Positions 44,175 to 53,272 of a stretch of DNA of 64,000 nucleotides are shown here, one piece after another; the stretch's first letter is position 1, and each line of letters opens with the position of its first letter. A program made the translations under genes and the position numbers. The stretch is from assembly GCA_017557435.1 (NCBI GenBank), contig JAFYYR010000029.1, positions 186,001 through 250,000 of the forward strand. Direction: 5' to 3'. This stretch comes from Pseudobutyrivibrio sp. GTDB taxonomy: Bacteria > Bacillota > Clostridia > Lachnospirales > Lachnospiraceae. The notes under the pieces were generated by a model. The model was given only the letters and a program-made list of their open reading frames with translations, did no database searches and was not told the DNA's origin.

Positions 44175-45671
44175 ATGAAGAGGAAGGTTGCTTTTTTCCT
44201 TATACTGACACTTGCTTTAACAGGATGTGGTAAGAAGCCTGTTGTTGAAGAAGAAGAGGATGATGAAGATGTTCCTGTAGTTGTTAAGGAGGCTGATTGG
44301 AATGCTGTTTTAGATGACAAGCAAGAGTTTATAGGACTTGATGAGAAATCCTATAAAGTTAGCACTTTGCCAGATAATGATAAATACTATTTTACCTTAG
44401 CAGATGTTGATGGGGATGAAAAAGATGAGCTATGTATTAAGACTCGCACATCTTTTTATGTAATCAATTATACAGATAAAGAATATAAAGTTATCTATGA
44501 GGGCAGTATATATGAGGAGCCTGTAGATGCTCCTGAAAAGCACGGAATCTTTATGTATATTAAAGGCGAAGCTCCAGATAATGAACGATTTAAATTTACT
44601 GAGATAGATGATGAAGGCACTGTTATTAGTGAAGCATACGCTTCTAGATATGATGCTAATGACAATGGCATTTTTGATGAAGCGGATATGTATTTTGTGG
44701 ATGCGGATGATGCTACTCCAGTTGATGAGCCTACCTGGAAGAGTAAGGCTGGTGGAATATACAACTATGTAGAAAACTATGCTCCATATACTCATCCTGT
44801 TAAGTGGATGGAAAATAATGGAATTAGAGATGTGACATGGAATAACAGCTTTGATCCATCAGGAGAGGGTTATTCCGAAAATACGGTAATCACATTTACT
44901 TCTGATGATGGTTCAACACAGGATATTGATACGGGTCATGCTTTTGGGGTTCAGAAGTTAGACCTAATTGATATTGATAATGATGGCGCAGACGAATTTA
45001 TCATTTACGGAGCCTTAGGAAATGAATCCTATAATGTTGCAGCTTTTATTTTTAAACTTGCAGATGGAACAGTAACTCAAATAGATTACAAATCTAGTAT
45101 AGATGGAATTAGAGATTCAGCTGTATATACTGCAAATTACGATACTGTTTATTACTACGGTAATGTATATAGTGGACTTGCAGTTACTTCTCCTGGTGAG
45201 CAAACTGTATATAATTTTTATGAGAATTATGGCAGCACAATCTATTTTGCAGATGGACAATGGCATGAATTTTTAGGTCATTATGTGCCAGTTATTAAGG
45301 AATACACTTGTGATGACTGCGGCGAAGTTATGTGTAGATCATACGAGGAAGTATTTGTTTTAAACGAGGGATATTCTGAGTTTACAGAGCAAATCAATCA
45401 ACTTATTTTAGAAGATCTGACAATAGATGGTTTGCCATATATTTACAATGATTACAGTGCTCCTTGTGGTGAGCATTCTAGTGAATATACTGAGTACTAT
45501 TGCATGATTTCTGATTATAGTCTTGTAGATAGTACCAGATATTTAAAAATTGATGTGTCTTACATGACACAGCTTGCATCTGCGCCAGCTCCATGGAGAG
45601 ATCAAGAATCTTTCTACTATGATTTACAGACAGGTGAACGTATATCGGAAGAAGATATTCATAATGTATAA
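44175..45671 (+). CDS. Lipoprotein with DxDNDG repeats
   Basis: 498 residues. The signal peptide ends with the lipobox LTGC, then an acidic linker. FTLADVDGDEKDELCIK (about 75) and LIDIDNDGADEFIIYG (about 265) are two DxDxDG calcium-loop-like motifs in beta-rich surroundings. A central stretch around NTVITFTSDDGSTQDID matches the lipoprotein at 49.7 kb (NTVITFDFSDGTSQEFD), so the two are paralogues. A CDDCGEVMC segment near residue 378 could bind metal. It is followed after five bases by the activase-like gene, suggesting one transcript. Function is unknown; surface sensing or binding is plausible. Confidence 0.75.
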   Translation: MKRKVAFFLILTLALTGCGKKPVVEEEEDDEDVPVVVKEADWNAVLDDKQEFIGLDEKSYKVSTLPDNDKYYFTLADVDGDEKDELCIKTRTSFYVINYTDKEYKVIYEGSIYEEPVDAPEKHGIFMYIKGEAPDNERFKFTEIDDEGTVISEAYASRYDANDNGIFDEADMYFVDADDATPVDEPTWKSKAGGIYNYVENYAPYTHPVKWMENNGIRDVTWNNSFDPSGEGYSENTVITFTSDDGSTQDIDTGHAFGVQKLDLIDIDNDGADEFIIYGALGNESYNVAAFIFKLADGTVTQIDYKSSIDGIRDSAVYTANYDTVYYYGNVYSGLAVTSPGEQTVYNFYENYGSTIYFADGQWHEFLGHYVPVIKEYTCDDCGEVMCRSYEEVFVLNEGYSEFTEQINQLILEDLTIDGLPYIYNDYSAPCGEHSSEYTEYYCMISDYSLVDSTRYLKIDVSYMTQLASAPAPWRDQESFYYDLQTGERISEEDIHNV

Positions 45672-45676
45672 AGGGT

Positions 45677-46882
45677 ATGTATAAGATAGATGAATCTAAG
45701 GATAGAGAAAAGTACATATTGTTAATACCAGCCATGCTTGATTATCATTTTCCGCTGATGAAGTATGCCTTTTATTCCAAGAATTATCATCCTGTAATTA
45801 TTGATTTGGAAGATAATGTTGAAAATATTGGTCTTAAGTATGTGAACAATGATATGTGTTATCCTGCCATCATGAATGTTGGTCAGATTATAGCAGCTCT
45901 TCAATCTGGCAAATATGATTTAAAGCGTACTAGGGTTTTGATGGCTACAGCCGGTGATGCATGTCGAGGTTCTAATTATATTGGAACCTTAAAAAGAGGT
46001 CTTAAGAAAGCTGGATTTGAGGATGTTCCTGTTTTAAATATTAATGTCCAGGGCATAGCAAAAGAAGAGACTATGAAGGTTGATATTGGTATGGCAATTA
46101 GAGCCTTAGTGTCTGTTTGTTATGGGGATATCCTTATGATTCTATACAACAATGTTCTACCTAATGAAAAAAATGCTGGTGAGACTAAGGCTAAATATGA
46201 CCATTGGATGGAGGTATTATCCAATGATCTAAAACAGGGTAGGCATTTATCAATTAGATGGATGAAAAAGCGATTCATGCAAATATCAGATGATTTTGCT
46301 TCTATAGAAATGAATCCCCATAAAAAGCAGCTTGTTGGAATTGCAGGTGAGATATATATGAAGTATTGTCATCTTGGCAATTGGGATTTAGAAAAATATC
46401 TTCAGGAAAATAATTGCCAGGCTCATACCAATGGTGTGACCTGGTATATGCTTTATTACATGGACACTCATCTATTAAACAAGAAGTCTATCATTACTCC
46501 TTTCTGTAAGATTGGCCAGTCTATACTTGCTGGCATACAAAAGAGTATGGTTGAAGCCATTAGAAAAAATGGATTTTTCACACTAGATGATTTTATAACT
46601 TTAAAAGAAAAAGTTAGACCATATATTAGCATGAATTATTCTATGGGAGATGGATGGCTTGTTGGTATGGAATGCGCAGGATTTCTGCTTTCTGATTGCA
46701 GGAAAGTAATGTCTGTTCAAAGCTTTTGCTGTATGGTAATGCAGACCTGTGGTAAGGGCATGTACTCAGTAATTGAGCGGCGGCTATCAGGAAAAGGACA
46801 TATCGCAAATGCGGATATTGATACAAGTGGATCTAGGATGAATTATTACAATAGAGTACATTTATTAATTCATCAGAACTAA
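45677..46882 (+). CDS. Standalone CoA-dehydratase-activase-related domain protein
   Basis: 401 residues, cytosolic. It matches the C-terminal part of large activators of 2-hydroxyacyl-CoA dehydratase type (COG3581-like): KYVNNDMCYPAIMNVGQI with Cys61, ATAGDACRGSNYIG with Cys96, a middle GIAGEIYMKYCHLGNWDLEKYL, and a late GDGWLVGMECAGFL plus DIDTSGSRMNYYNRVHLL. Normal members are about 1000-1400 residues with one or two N-terminal ATPase domains; none is present here. The late Cys segment (VQSFCCMVMQTCGKGM) diverges from the family's QPFGCLPNHV pattern. The ribosome site is weak and close. Its place beside a lipoprotein gene is unexpected. Function is unknown; an iron-sulfur-binding domain is possible. 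Confidence 0.68.
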   Translation: MYKIDESKDREKYILLIPAMLDYHFPLMKYAFYSKNYHPVIIDLEDNVENIGLKYVNNDMCYPAIMNVGQIIAALQSGKYDLKRTRVLMATAGDACRGSNYIGTLKRGLKKAGFEDVPVLNINVQGIAKEETMKVDIGMAIRALVSVCYGDILMILYNNVLPNEKNAGETKAKYDHWMEVLSNDLKQGRHLSIRWMKKRFMQISDDFASIEMNPHKKQLVGIAGEIYMKYCHLGNWDLEKYLQENNCQAHTNGVTWYMLYYMDTHLLNKKSIITPFCKIGQSILAGIQKSMVEAIRKNGFFTLDDFITLKEKVRPYISMNYSMGDGWLVGMECAGFLLSDCRKVMSVQSFCCMVMQTCGKGMYSVIERRLSGKGHIANADIDTSGSRMNYYNRVHLLIHQN

Positions 46883-46892
46883 TATTAATAAA

Positions 46893-46997
46893 ATGTTAAC
46901 TGTTGTTCCTCCTGGAGGAATAACTGGATCCCATGCAGGACTCAGTTATTTTACAGGTGGAATGATTCGAAAATCAGAGTTTAATGATTTGAATTAG
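46893..46997 (+). pseudogene. 34-codon open frame, possible gene remnant
   Basis: ATG at 46893 opens a short frame (MLTVVPPGGITGSHAGLSYF and on to KSEFNDLN) of plausible protein composition with no ribosome site. It may be the tail of a lost gene. The same DNA contains the palindrome TTCCTCC-T-GGAGGAA (46906-46920). Confidence 0.3.
46919..46954 (+). terminator. Possible terminator after the activase-like gene
   Basis: AATAACTG (46919-46926) pairs with CAGTTATT (46943-46950), and inner TCC/GGA pairs extend the stem; TTTA follows. The T run is short, so function is uncertain. The palindrome at 46906-46920 directly precedes it. Confidence 0.45.
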
Positions 46998-47031
46998 TTT
47001 TAAATTTCAGGGAGATTAATAATATTTAGGC

Positions 47032-49569
47032 ATGAAGTTATTAAAGAAATTATTATACGTATTTGCGATATTTAATTTGATAAATGTGAGCGCACATGTG
47101 TTGAATTGTTTTAGACCTTTCTTTGGAGAAGGGATTGATAACTTTATATATTTCTTGCGGCTTTCTATAAGTCTTGGAATATATTTTGTTATAAAAAGAC
47201 AGAAAGACTATCGTTTTAATTCTTTAAATTTGATAATGAAGATTTATATTTTTGTTATTGCGATAGAGACTATTTTGTCAATGTTTCATGGTACATCTTA
47301 TAGTTATAGCTTTTATAAATATTTTGTCATTTGTATACTCTTAGAGTTTGTTATTGGTTATTTGTTTTGGAGAAAATTATTAATTTCATGCGATGAAGCA
47401 TATTATTGCATAATAAGTGAACAGACTCTGTATTTTCGATTACTTGGATTAGGTTTTTGTAATGCCTTGGTTATTTTGTCGCTAGCCTTTATAAAACAAT
47501 ATAATAGCATTGCTATTATTATTGTTCCTTTTTGTACTTATTTATTAAGACAGCTCCATGTTATATTTCTAATTAAAACGAGTATTACAGAATTTGATAA
47601 AGTAGAGGAAGATGCTAAGGCTGTTTTTGAGGAAACGAATAATAAGATAAATATATCAAAAAAATTATTATTTAGTTTTATTTTTGTTATCGCTTTTTTT
47701 ACATGTTTAATTTATAGATTCGGTAAAGTAGAGGGAGAATTTCAACTTAAAGATTCTAAAGGTAATGTAATTTCTGAAATACATTCAACAACAGAATTTG
47801 AAACGGTTGGTGATGATGTATTTGTATATTCTGTTGACAATAAAATGGCAGCTGGATCCTTTTTTTATGAACGAAAATACGGAATTCTTGATTTGAAAAA
47901 TAATAAGGATACTGGTGCTATTTATGATGAAGCACCTAGATTTGATTCAAATGGTCTCGCCTGGGATTATATTTCCAACTTCATTGACTATGATGGGAAT
48001 ATAGTAATAACTGTTGATAGTAATATAACAATTAATAATTCTTATCGTCAGCGGATTATTAATAATTATGTTAAAGATCATTTTCCAGGTTACTATCATT
48101 ATGCGTATGATTTAATTGGAGAAACTGGACCTGCAATTAATAGAGAAATAGATAATTATTTTAAGAATGATTATTGTCCATTTTATTCTGAGGCTTATGG
48201 TGCTTGGGGGCTTGTCAATAATAATGGAGAGGTTCTTATTGAACCTAATTATAAAATCCCTGATAGGCTTTATGGTAATGATGTAATTATCTTTAATAAT
48301 ATATCTGATGATAAGTATTACCTTATTGATGAGCAAGCAAAAAAATGCGAGCTAGATTTTGAAGTGAACGAGGGGGAGTATATTAGGGAAATTGAAAGCT
48401 TTTCTGATTTAAATACTTTAGCTATAAGCATTCGGGGAAGAAAAGATTTATATGATTATGTATATTTATTTGATTGTCACGGTAATTCGTTAGGAGACAA
48501 AGCAGGTTATTGGTCTGCAGAAAGATCTCCATTATTAGCGGGAGATATTCTTTCATTGATGAAAGAATCTTCGGGAGAGTATGTTGCTATAGGTGAAAAT
48601 GGAAATGAAATATTCTCCAGTGATTTGTATGACGGTGGCTATTATGCTCTTGTTGATGCTGAAGGAAATATTAATATGATAATTGCTTCTACATCGTCAG
48701 ATAATAAATCATATTTATTAAACTTGGATGGTTCAAATGTACTTGATGAGTCTATCGATGATATTGAAGTTGAGGTTAATGAAATTACTAAAGAAAAATA
48801 TTATTTAGTTACGGTTTCAGAAGATAAAAAATTAGTTGTTTTATTGGATGGAACAATATTTGATGCTGAAGACTATCTTACCAATGAAGACTATCTTACC
48901 AATGAAGATATTGAAATAGATCTATCAGCAATGGGGCAAATGCAAATTATATATGATAATAAAAATCTTTGGTATAAAGGAAATCCGGAAGATGAGGAAA
49001 TTTCTGATAATTATAAATATGCTGTATGCGATCTTGATAATGATGGTTTACTAGAAGTTATAAATGCAGTGACAAAAGAAGAGTCTTATAAATCAGAAAA
49101 CCAATTTTTTGAAGTAACCAAAGATGGAAGCCTTGCGGAAATTGATAATTCTGATATGTATTGTTTATCTATTGAGCCTGACTTGAAATATAATAGAACA
49201 GGTATTGTTTTATATAAAAATTCCTCTAAACAGTACGCTTTTTTAGCTCCCGATTACGTTAAACATGCAAAGAAGGATACGGAAATTTTTTCATACAAAA
49301 TATATTTGGGTAATAACAAAGTTGTTTGCCAAAAACTAGGAAGTGAAAGAATATTAGTTGAGGGGGATACTGTTCAACATATTTATACTGATTATGAAGG
49401 TAATATTTTAGAATCAAGAGCTGATTATGAATCAATGATTAATAAGAATTTTACTGGTTATGAGATAACTGAAAATAATATAGTCTTTGATGAACCAGGA
49501 CTTTATGATTCTTTCGAGGTTTTCTTTGGTGCTGGGCCATATGATTATCATGATTTATCAGTGAAATAA
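47032..49569 (+). CDS. Large membrane protein with WG-repeat-like extracytoplasmic domain
   Basis: 845 residues. The first 180 residues contain about five hydrophobic helices with Phe/Ile/Tyr-rich composition, followed by a further helix (about 208-228, LLFSFIFVIAFFTCLIYRF). The remaining 600 residues are beta-rich and acidic with WG-repeat-like units (KYGILDLKNNKDTGAIYDE; AYGAWGLVNNNGEVLIEP) and a DLDNDGLLE loop near residue 665. An in-frame 18-base tandem duplication lies at 48871-48906. The gene at 62081 has the same architecture, so they are paralogues. The sequence is strongly AT-rich. The ribosome site is weak (TTAGG beside the ATG). Function is unknown; the topology suggests a surface receptor or scaffold. 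Confidence 0.72.
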   Translation: MKLLKKLLYVFAIFNLINVSAHVLNCFRPFFGEGIDNFIYFLRLSISLGIYFVIKRQKDYRFNSLNLIMKIYIFVIAIETILSMFHGTSYSYSFYKYFVICILLEFVIGYLFWRKLLISCDEAYYCIISEQTLYFRLLGLGFCNALVILSLAFIKQYNSIAIIIVPFCTYLLRQLHVIFLIKTSITEFDKVEEDAKAVFEETNNKINISKKLLFSFIFVIAFFTCLIYRFGKVEGEFQLKDSKGNVISEIHSTTEFETVGDDVFVYSVDNKMAAGSFFYERKYGILDLKNNKDTGAIYDEAPRFDSNGLAWDYISNFIDYDGNIVITVDSNITINNSYRQRIINNYVKDHFPGYYHYAYDLIGETGPAINREIDNYFKNDYCPFYSEAYGAWGLVNNNGEVLIEPNYKIPDRLYGNDVIIFNNISDDKYYLIDEQAKKCELDFEVNEGEYIREIESFSDLNTLAISIRGRKDLYDYVYLFDCHGNSLGDKAGYWSAERSPLLAGDILSLMKESSGEYVAIGENGNEIFSSDLYDGGYYALVDAEGNINMIIASTSSDNKSYLLNLDGSNVLDESIDDIEVEVNEITKEKYYLVTVSEDKKLVVLLDGTIFDAEDYLTNEDYLTNEDIEIDLSAMGQMQIIYDNKNLWYKGNPEDEEISDNYKYAVCDLDNDGLLEVINAVTKEESYKSENQFFEVTKDGSLAEIDNSDMYCLSIEPDLKYNRTGIVLYKNSSKQYAFLAPDYVKHAKKDTEIFSYKIYLGNNKVVCQKLGSERILVEGDTVQHIYTDYEGNILESRADYESMINKNFTGYEITENNIVFDEPGLYDSFEVFFGAGPYDYHDLSVK
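48871..48906 (+). repeat. 18-base in-frame tandem duplication
   Basis: GACTATCTTACCAATGAA occurs twice with no gap, coding for DYLTNE twice. Identical copies suggest a recent slippage or a length-variable site. Confidence 0.95.
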
Positions 49570-49571
49570 AG

Positions 49572-49700
49572 CTATATAAAAAGCTAGAGTCCAGATATGA
49601 TTATGTTAGGCAGTATGGTCATGTAAGAAAGTATAACAATGGATATTACGAAGATGACTATAATCTTATTGATGTTTATGAGGTTAAGGAGAATCGTTAA
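49572..49700 (+). pseudogene. Coding remnant without a start codon
   Basis: Right after the 845-residue gene, a different frame stays open for 42 codons and ends at TAA (49698-49700). The translation (KKLESRYDYVRQYGHVRKYN, then NGYYEDDYNLIDVYEVKENR) is Tyr/Asp/Arg-rich like the local proteins and unlike noncoding AT-rich DNA. No ATG or ribosome site opens it. It is probably the 3' end of a deleted gene or of an alternative end of the preceding gene. Confidence 0.45.
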
Positions 49701-49747
49701 TATATCTCGTTTACATCATAGAAATAAAATTACTTGAGGTTTAATTG

Positions 49748-50959
49748 ATGCATAATATAAATAAATATTTTTTAGTATTTGTTTGTTGTTCTCTTGTTTT
49801 TTCAGCCTGTAAACAGGAGGATAATGGTCAAGACAATACTAAATTAGAACAGTCTAGAATAGAGGATAATAACGAATCAAATATTACAAAGGAAATAAGT
49901 AATGTATCCTGGTCTTTTGATTCTATAGATGAGGATAAGAATTATTCAGGGGAAAATACAGTTATAACATTTGATTTTTCAGATGGTACATCACAAGAAT
50001 TTGATCTTAATGTACCATGTTCTGTGGATTCAATGGAGATGCTTGATATTGATAATGATGGAGCTGATGATTATGTATTTCAGTGCTATTTTCCAAATAC
50101 AGCTCTTGAATATAATCTAATTTTTGCTTATAGCTTTAAGGATGACAAGCTGGATCAAATATTCCCATTTACTCAATTGTCAGAGGAGACGGGGGATAGT
50201 TTACTATATTGTGAACTGAATGAAATAGAGGTTCCTTCTGATAGTGAAAAGGATAATATCGCAAATGCGATACAAGTAGCTACTGTTGATAAGGCAACTA
50301 TTACTGATGGTCCTTTAGCATATTATTCATATACAGCAACAGCATATTGCTTAGGTGGTCAGTGGTACATAAAGGATGTCCAGTATAAAACCTATGACAA
50401 GTCCATTGATGAAGTTGCTGCCAAATTAGATGTCCCAGATGGTGCGGAAATCGAATATGAAGATTGGGTAGACTCTGAGCACACTGTATACAGAGTTGCT
50501 CTGCAAAGAACAGAGGAAGATCCTGATGAATATTTGCATTTAATGGATTATTTTCTATTTCAAGAAGAGGATGGCTCCGTACTTACCATAAAAGTAGATT
50601 ATCCATCAAAGAATGATAGCTTGTATTCGGATAGATATATTGGGGCTGTTTGTGAGTTTGATGCAGAGCTTGTAGATGTGACTTTTGATGGTCATAAGGA
50701 CTTAGTTATTTCATTAGGTAATTTTGGCGCTCAAGGTGCTGCAGGGCATTGTGCTTATGTCTATGAAGATGGTGAATACATTTACAAGAAATCATTTGAG
50801 GAAATTCCAAACTATGTTATCGATGAACCAAATCATTGTATTACAGGTTCTTCTCGTGGAAATGCAGTAACTTACTACGACTATATTTATGAATATATAG
50901 ATGGTGAATTCGTAAATACGGATACACAGGAAACAGTTTATGACGGTCAGGATAGTTAA
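49748..50959 (+). CDS. Lipoprotein, paralogue of the 44.2 kb lipoprotein
   Basis: 403 residues from ATG 49748 with TGAGG eight bases upstream. The signal peptide ends in LVFSACKQ, a lipobox. The region NTVITFDFSDGTSQEFD followed by MLDIDNDGADDYVFQC (near residue 100) aligns with the 44.2 kb lipoprotein. A second half contains DVTFDGHKDLVISLG, another calcium-loop-like segment, then GAQGAAGHCAYVYEDGEY. No enzyme motif is seen. It is followed at 16 bases by another lipoprotein gene, so they probably share a transcript. Function is unknown. Confidence 0.75.
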   Translation: MHNINKYFLVFVCCSLVFSACKQEDNGQDNTKLEQSRIEDNNESNITKEISNVSWSFDSIDEDKNYSGENTVITFDFSDGTSQEFDLNVPCSVDSMEMLDIDNDGADDYVFQCYFPNTALEYNLIFAYSFKDDKLDQIFPFTQLSEETGDSLLYCELNEIEVPSDSEKDNIANAIQVATVDKATITDGPLAYYSYTATAYCLGGQWYIKDVQYKTYDKSIDEVAAKLDVPDGAEIEYEDWVDSEHTVYRVALQRTEEDPDEYLHLMDYFLFQEEDGSVLTIKVDYPSKNDSLYSDRYIGAVCEFDAELVDVTFDGHKDLVISLGNFGAQGAAGHCAYVYEDGEYIYKKSFEEIPNYVIDEPNHCITGSSRGNAVTYYDYIYEYIDGEFVNTDTQETVYDGQDS

Positions 50960-50975
50960 TAGCGGAGTGTTTGTT

Positions 50976-52058
50976 ATGAAGAAAAAACTTATTGCAATTC
51001 TTTTTTCTAGTGTTTTTGTTCTTACTTCTTGTGGTAATAATACTGATGTTAAGCAAGAAGTTACTGAAAAAGAAGAATTATCAGAAGAATCGGCAGGTGG
51101 CGGGGAATCTAAATTATCAATTGATTGGGCCTCTTACGAAGAATTAATGTCTTCTGATGAATCAAAAGATTTTCAAGAATTTTTGACTGTTTTAAATAAT
51201 GAAGAATCATTTACTTGTTTTAACTGGGGAGATGATGAATATTATTTTGATGGTTATTTACAATCAATTGAATCAGATGATGAACCTGATATTGAAGGTA
51301 TAGCATTGGTTGATTTAGATAATCAAAATGGCAAAGAGCTTATACTAAATATTTATGAGGGCGGTGGAAATTATCTTATACTGACAAGAGATAATGGTAA
51401 GTTTTATGGCACCAGCTTGGGTTGCAGGTTATTTGAAAATCTACAAAAAGATGGAAGATATATTGCTGCTGGCGGTGCAGGAAATGGAAATATATACTCT
51501 ATGAAAATTGATAGTACTGGAGTAGAAGAAAAACTTCTTGGTCAGTACGAGGGTAAAGAACAAGATGATGGTTCGGTCCAGACCATTTTAGAATCAGATG
51601 GAAGCACAGAAGTTATAGATGATTTTGAAATCTGGCTTAATGAAACTTTTAATGAACCAGCACAATGGGTTTCGGTTACTGAAGATTCTAATGCAGATAA
51701 GAATCAGGCCAGCGCAAATGCTATTGAAGAGGATGACTTTAATGATTTTGTAGAGGTTTCATTTAAACATAAGGATTATCCGTCTACAGAGGACGGCAAG
51801 CCTGATTATAGTGGCGTGTATTGTCTAGATACTTATTCTACTACATACGGATGTTGTAATTTAATAAAGCAAGAAGACGGCTATTACTATTGTTATCTAT
51901 ATCTTTATGCCAGTATAGAAGCAGAGGTTTGGGGGCCGGATTCTGAGGTATTATCATTTACACAGGGATATAAAGGCGATAAGTATGTAGTTATCCGATT
52001 TGAGGGAAATACACCATATGTTTACTTTAAAACTTATAATCCAGTGGTAATGCACTAA
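50976..52058 (+). CDS. Lipoprotein of unknown function
   Basis: 360 residues from ATG 50976, with CGGAG eight bases upstream; the in-frame start at 50940 overlaps the previous gene and would bury the signal peptide. The signal ends with the lipobox LTSCGN. An acidic Ser-rich linker follows. GIALVDLDNQNGKELILNI (about 110) is a variant of the DxDNDG loop found in neighbouring proteins. GRYIAAGGAGNGNIYSM is a Gly-rich turn segment. No catalytic residues are recognisable. It is transcribed with the lipase gene seven to thirteen bases downstream. Confidence 0.72.
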   Translation: MKKKLIAILFSSVFVLTSCGNNTDVKQEVTEKEELSEESAGGGESKLSIDWASYEELMSSDESKDFQEFLTVLNNEESFTCFNWGDDEYYFDGYLQSIESDDEPDIEGIALVDLDNQNGKELILNIYEGGGNYLILTRDNGKFYGTSLGCRLFENLQKDGRYIAAGGAGNGNIYSMKIDSTGVEEKLLGQYEGKEQDDGSVQTILESDGSTEVIDDFEIWLNETFNEPAQWVSVTEDSNADKNQASANAIEEDDFNDFVEVSFKHKDYPSTEDGKPDYSGVYCLDTYSTTYGCCNLIKQEDGYYYCYLYLYASIEAEVWGPDSEVLSFTQGYKGDKYVVIRFEGNTPYVYFKTYNPVVMH

Positions 52059-52071
52059 CAGGAGAATGAAA

Positions 52072-53253
52072 ATGTATCAGCTTGAAAAAGAGAAAAAAAG
52101 ATTAAGTAAACTAGGACTGGGTTGTCTTATTTTAATTGTATTTTTGTTTTCATGTACAGTTTCAATTTATTATGTTGCCAAAGAGATTATGAGACAAGAA
52201 GTTGCTTGGTATATAGTGGCGGCTCACATAATCATATTAGTTTTAGTACTCTCAGTAGTCTTTTGGATTGGTATTTATTTTGTATATAGATACGCTGTGC
52301 AATTAGGTCTTAGATGGAGAATTATCGGTGCTATTTGTGGCTGGATGCCAGGGGTTAATTTGATTGCCCTTGGGATTATTTTAACTATTTCCATTAGAGA
52401 ATATTTCTTCGAAAAGAAAAAGATTAAAGTTAATGAATATAGATTAATTGAACGTATATGCGATACAAGGTATCCAATTCTTATGGTTCATGGTGTTTTC
52501 TTTAGAGACTTCAGATATTTAAATTACTGGGGTCGAATTCCAGAGCAGCTTGAGATAAATGGCGCAAAAGTCTTTTATGGATATCAGCAGTCAGCTGCTT
52601 CAGTTAAAGATTGTGGGCAAGAATTGGCAGATAGAATCAAAGAAATTTGTAATGAAACAGGTTCTGATAAAGTAAATATTATTGCTCATTCTAAGGGTGG
52701 ACTAGATAGTCGTTATGCTCTTACAATTGGAGATACTGCGTCCCATGTGGCAAGTTTAACTACAATAAACACTCCACACAGGGGCTGTATTTTCGCTGAT
52801 TATTTGCTTGAAAAGATAGGTGAGAAGACTCAGAAATCAGTGGCCAAGGCCTATAATTCTACATTACGCAAACTAGGAGATTATAACCCAGATTTCTTGG
52901 CGGCTGTATATGATTTAACGGCAAGCTACTGTGAGAAATTTAATACGGAATGTCAGAATGTTCCTGGAGTATATTATCAAAGTGTAGGCTCGAAAATGAA
53001 TGTAGCTAGAGGTGGGCGTTTTCCTCTTAATTACTCCACCCATTTAGTTAAATATTTTGATGGCCCTAATGACGGTTTAGTAGGAGAGAATTCCTGTCAG
53101 TGGGGAGATGATTTCCAGTTCTTAACTGTCAAAGGCAAAAGAGGTATTTCTCATGGTGATGTTATTGATTTAAATCGTGAGAATATATCTGAATTTGATG
53201 TAAGAGAATTTTATGTGCAGCTTGTAGCCAACCTGAAGAATAAAGGGTTTTAG
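52072..53253 (+). CDS. Membrane-anchored triacylglycerol-lipase-like alpha/beta hydrolase
   Basis: 393 residues. Residues 13-37, 45-74 and 83-108 are membrane helices; the C-terminal 270 residues are a lipase domain. MVHGVFFRDFRYLNYWG has the HG oxyanion motif, NIIAHSKGGLDSRYAL holds nucleophile Ser207, FDGPNDGLVGENS supplies the acid Asp and GISHGDVIDL the catalytic His, the order seen in Pseudomonas/Burkholderia-type lipases. The ATG at 52072 is seven bases from AGGAG and is better than the ATG at 52066, one base away. Location within lipoprotein genes suggests action on surface lipids or acylated glycans. The side of the membrane is not certain. Confidence 0.85.
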   Translation: MYQLEKEKKRLSKLGLGCLILIVFLFSCTVSIYYVAKEIMRQEVAWYIVAAHIIILVLVLSVVFWIGIYFVYRYAVQLGLRWRIIGAICGWMPGVNLIALGIILTISIREYFFEKKKIKVNEYRLIERICDTRYPILMVHGVFFRDFRYLNYWGRIPEQLEINGAKVFYGYQQSAASVKDCGQELADRIKEICNETGSDKVNIIAHSKGGLDSRYALTIGDTASHVASLTTINTPHRGCIFADYLLEKIGEKTQKSVAKAYNSTLRKLGDYNPDFLAAVYDLTASYCEKFNTECQNVPGVYYQSVGSKMNVARGGRFPLNYSTHLVKYFDGPNDGLVGENSCQWGDDFQFLTVKGKRGISHGDVIDLNRENISEFDVREFYVQLVANLKNKGF

Positions 53254-53272
53254 ATATTATTGGAGAATTTTT

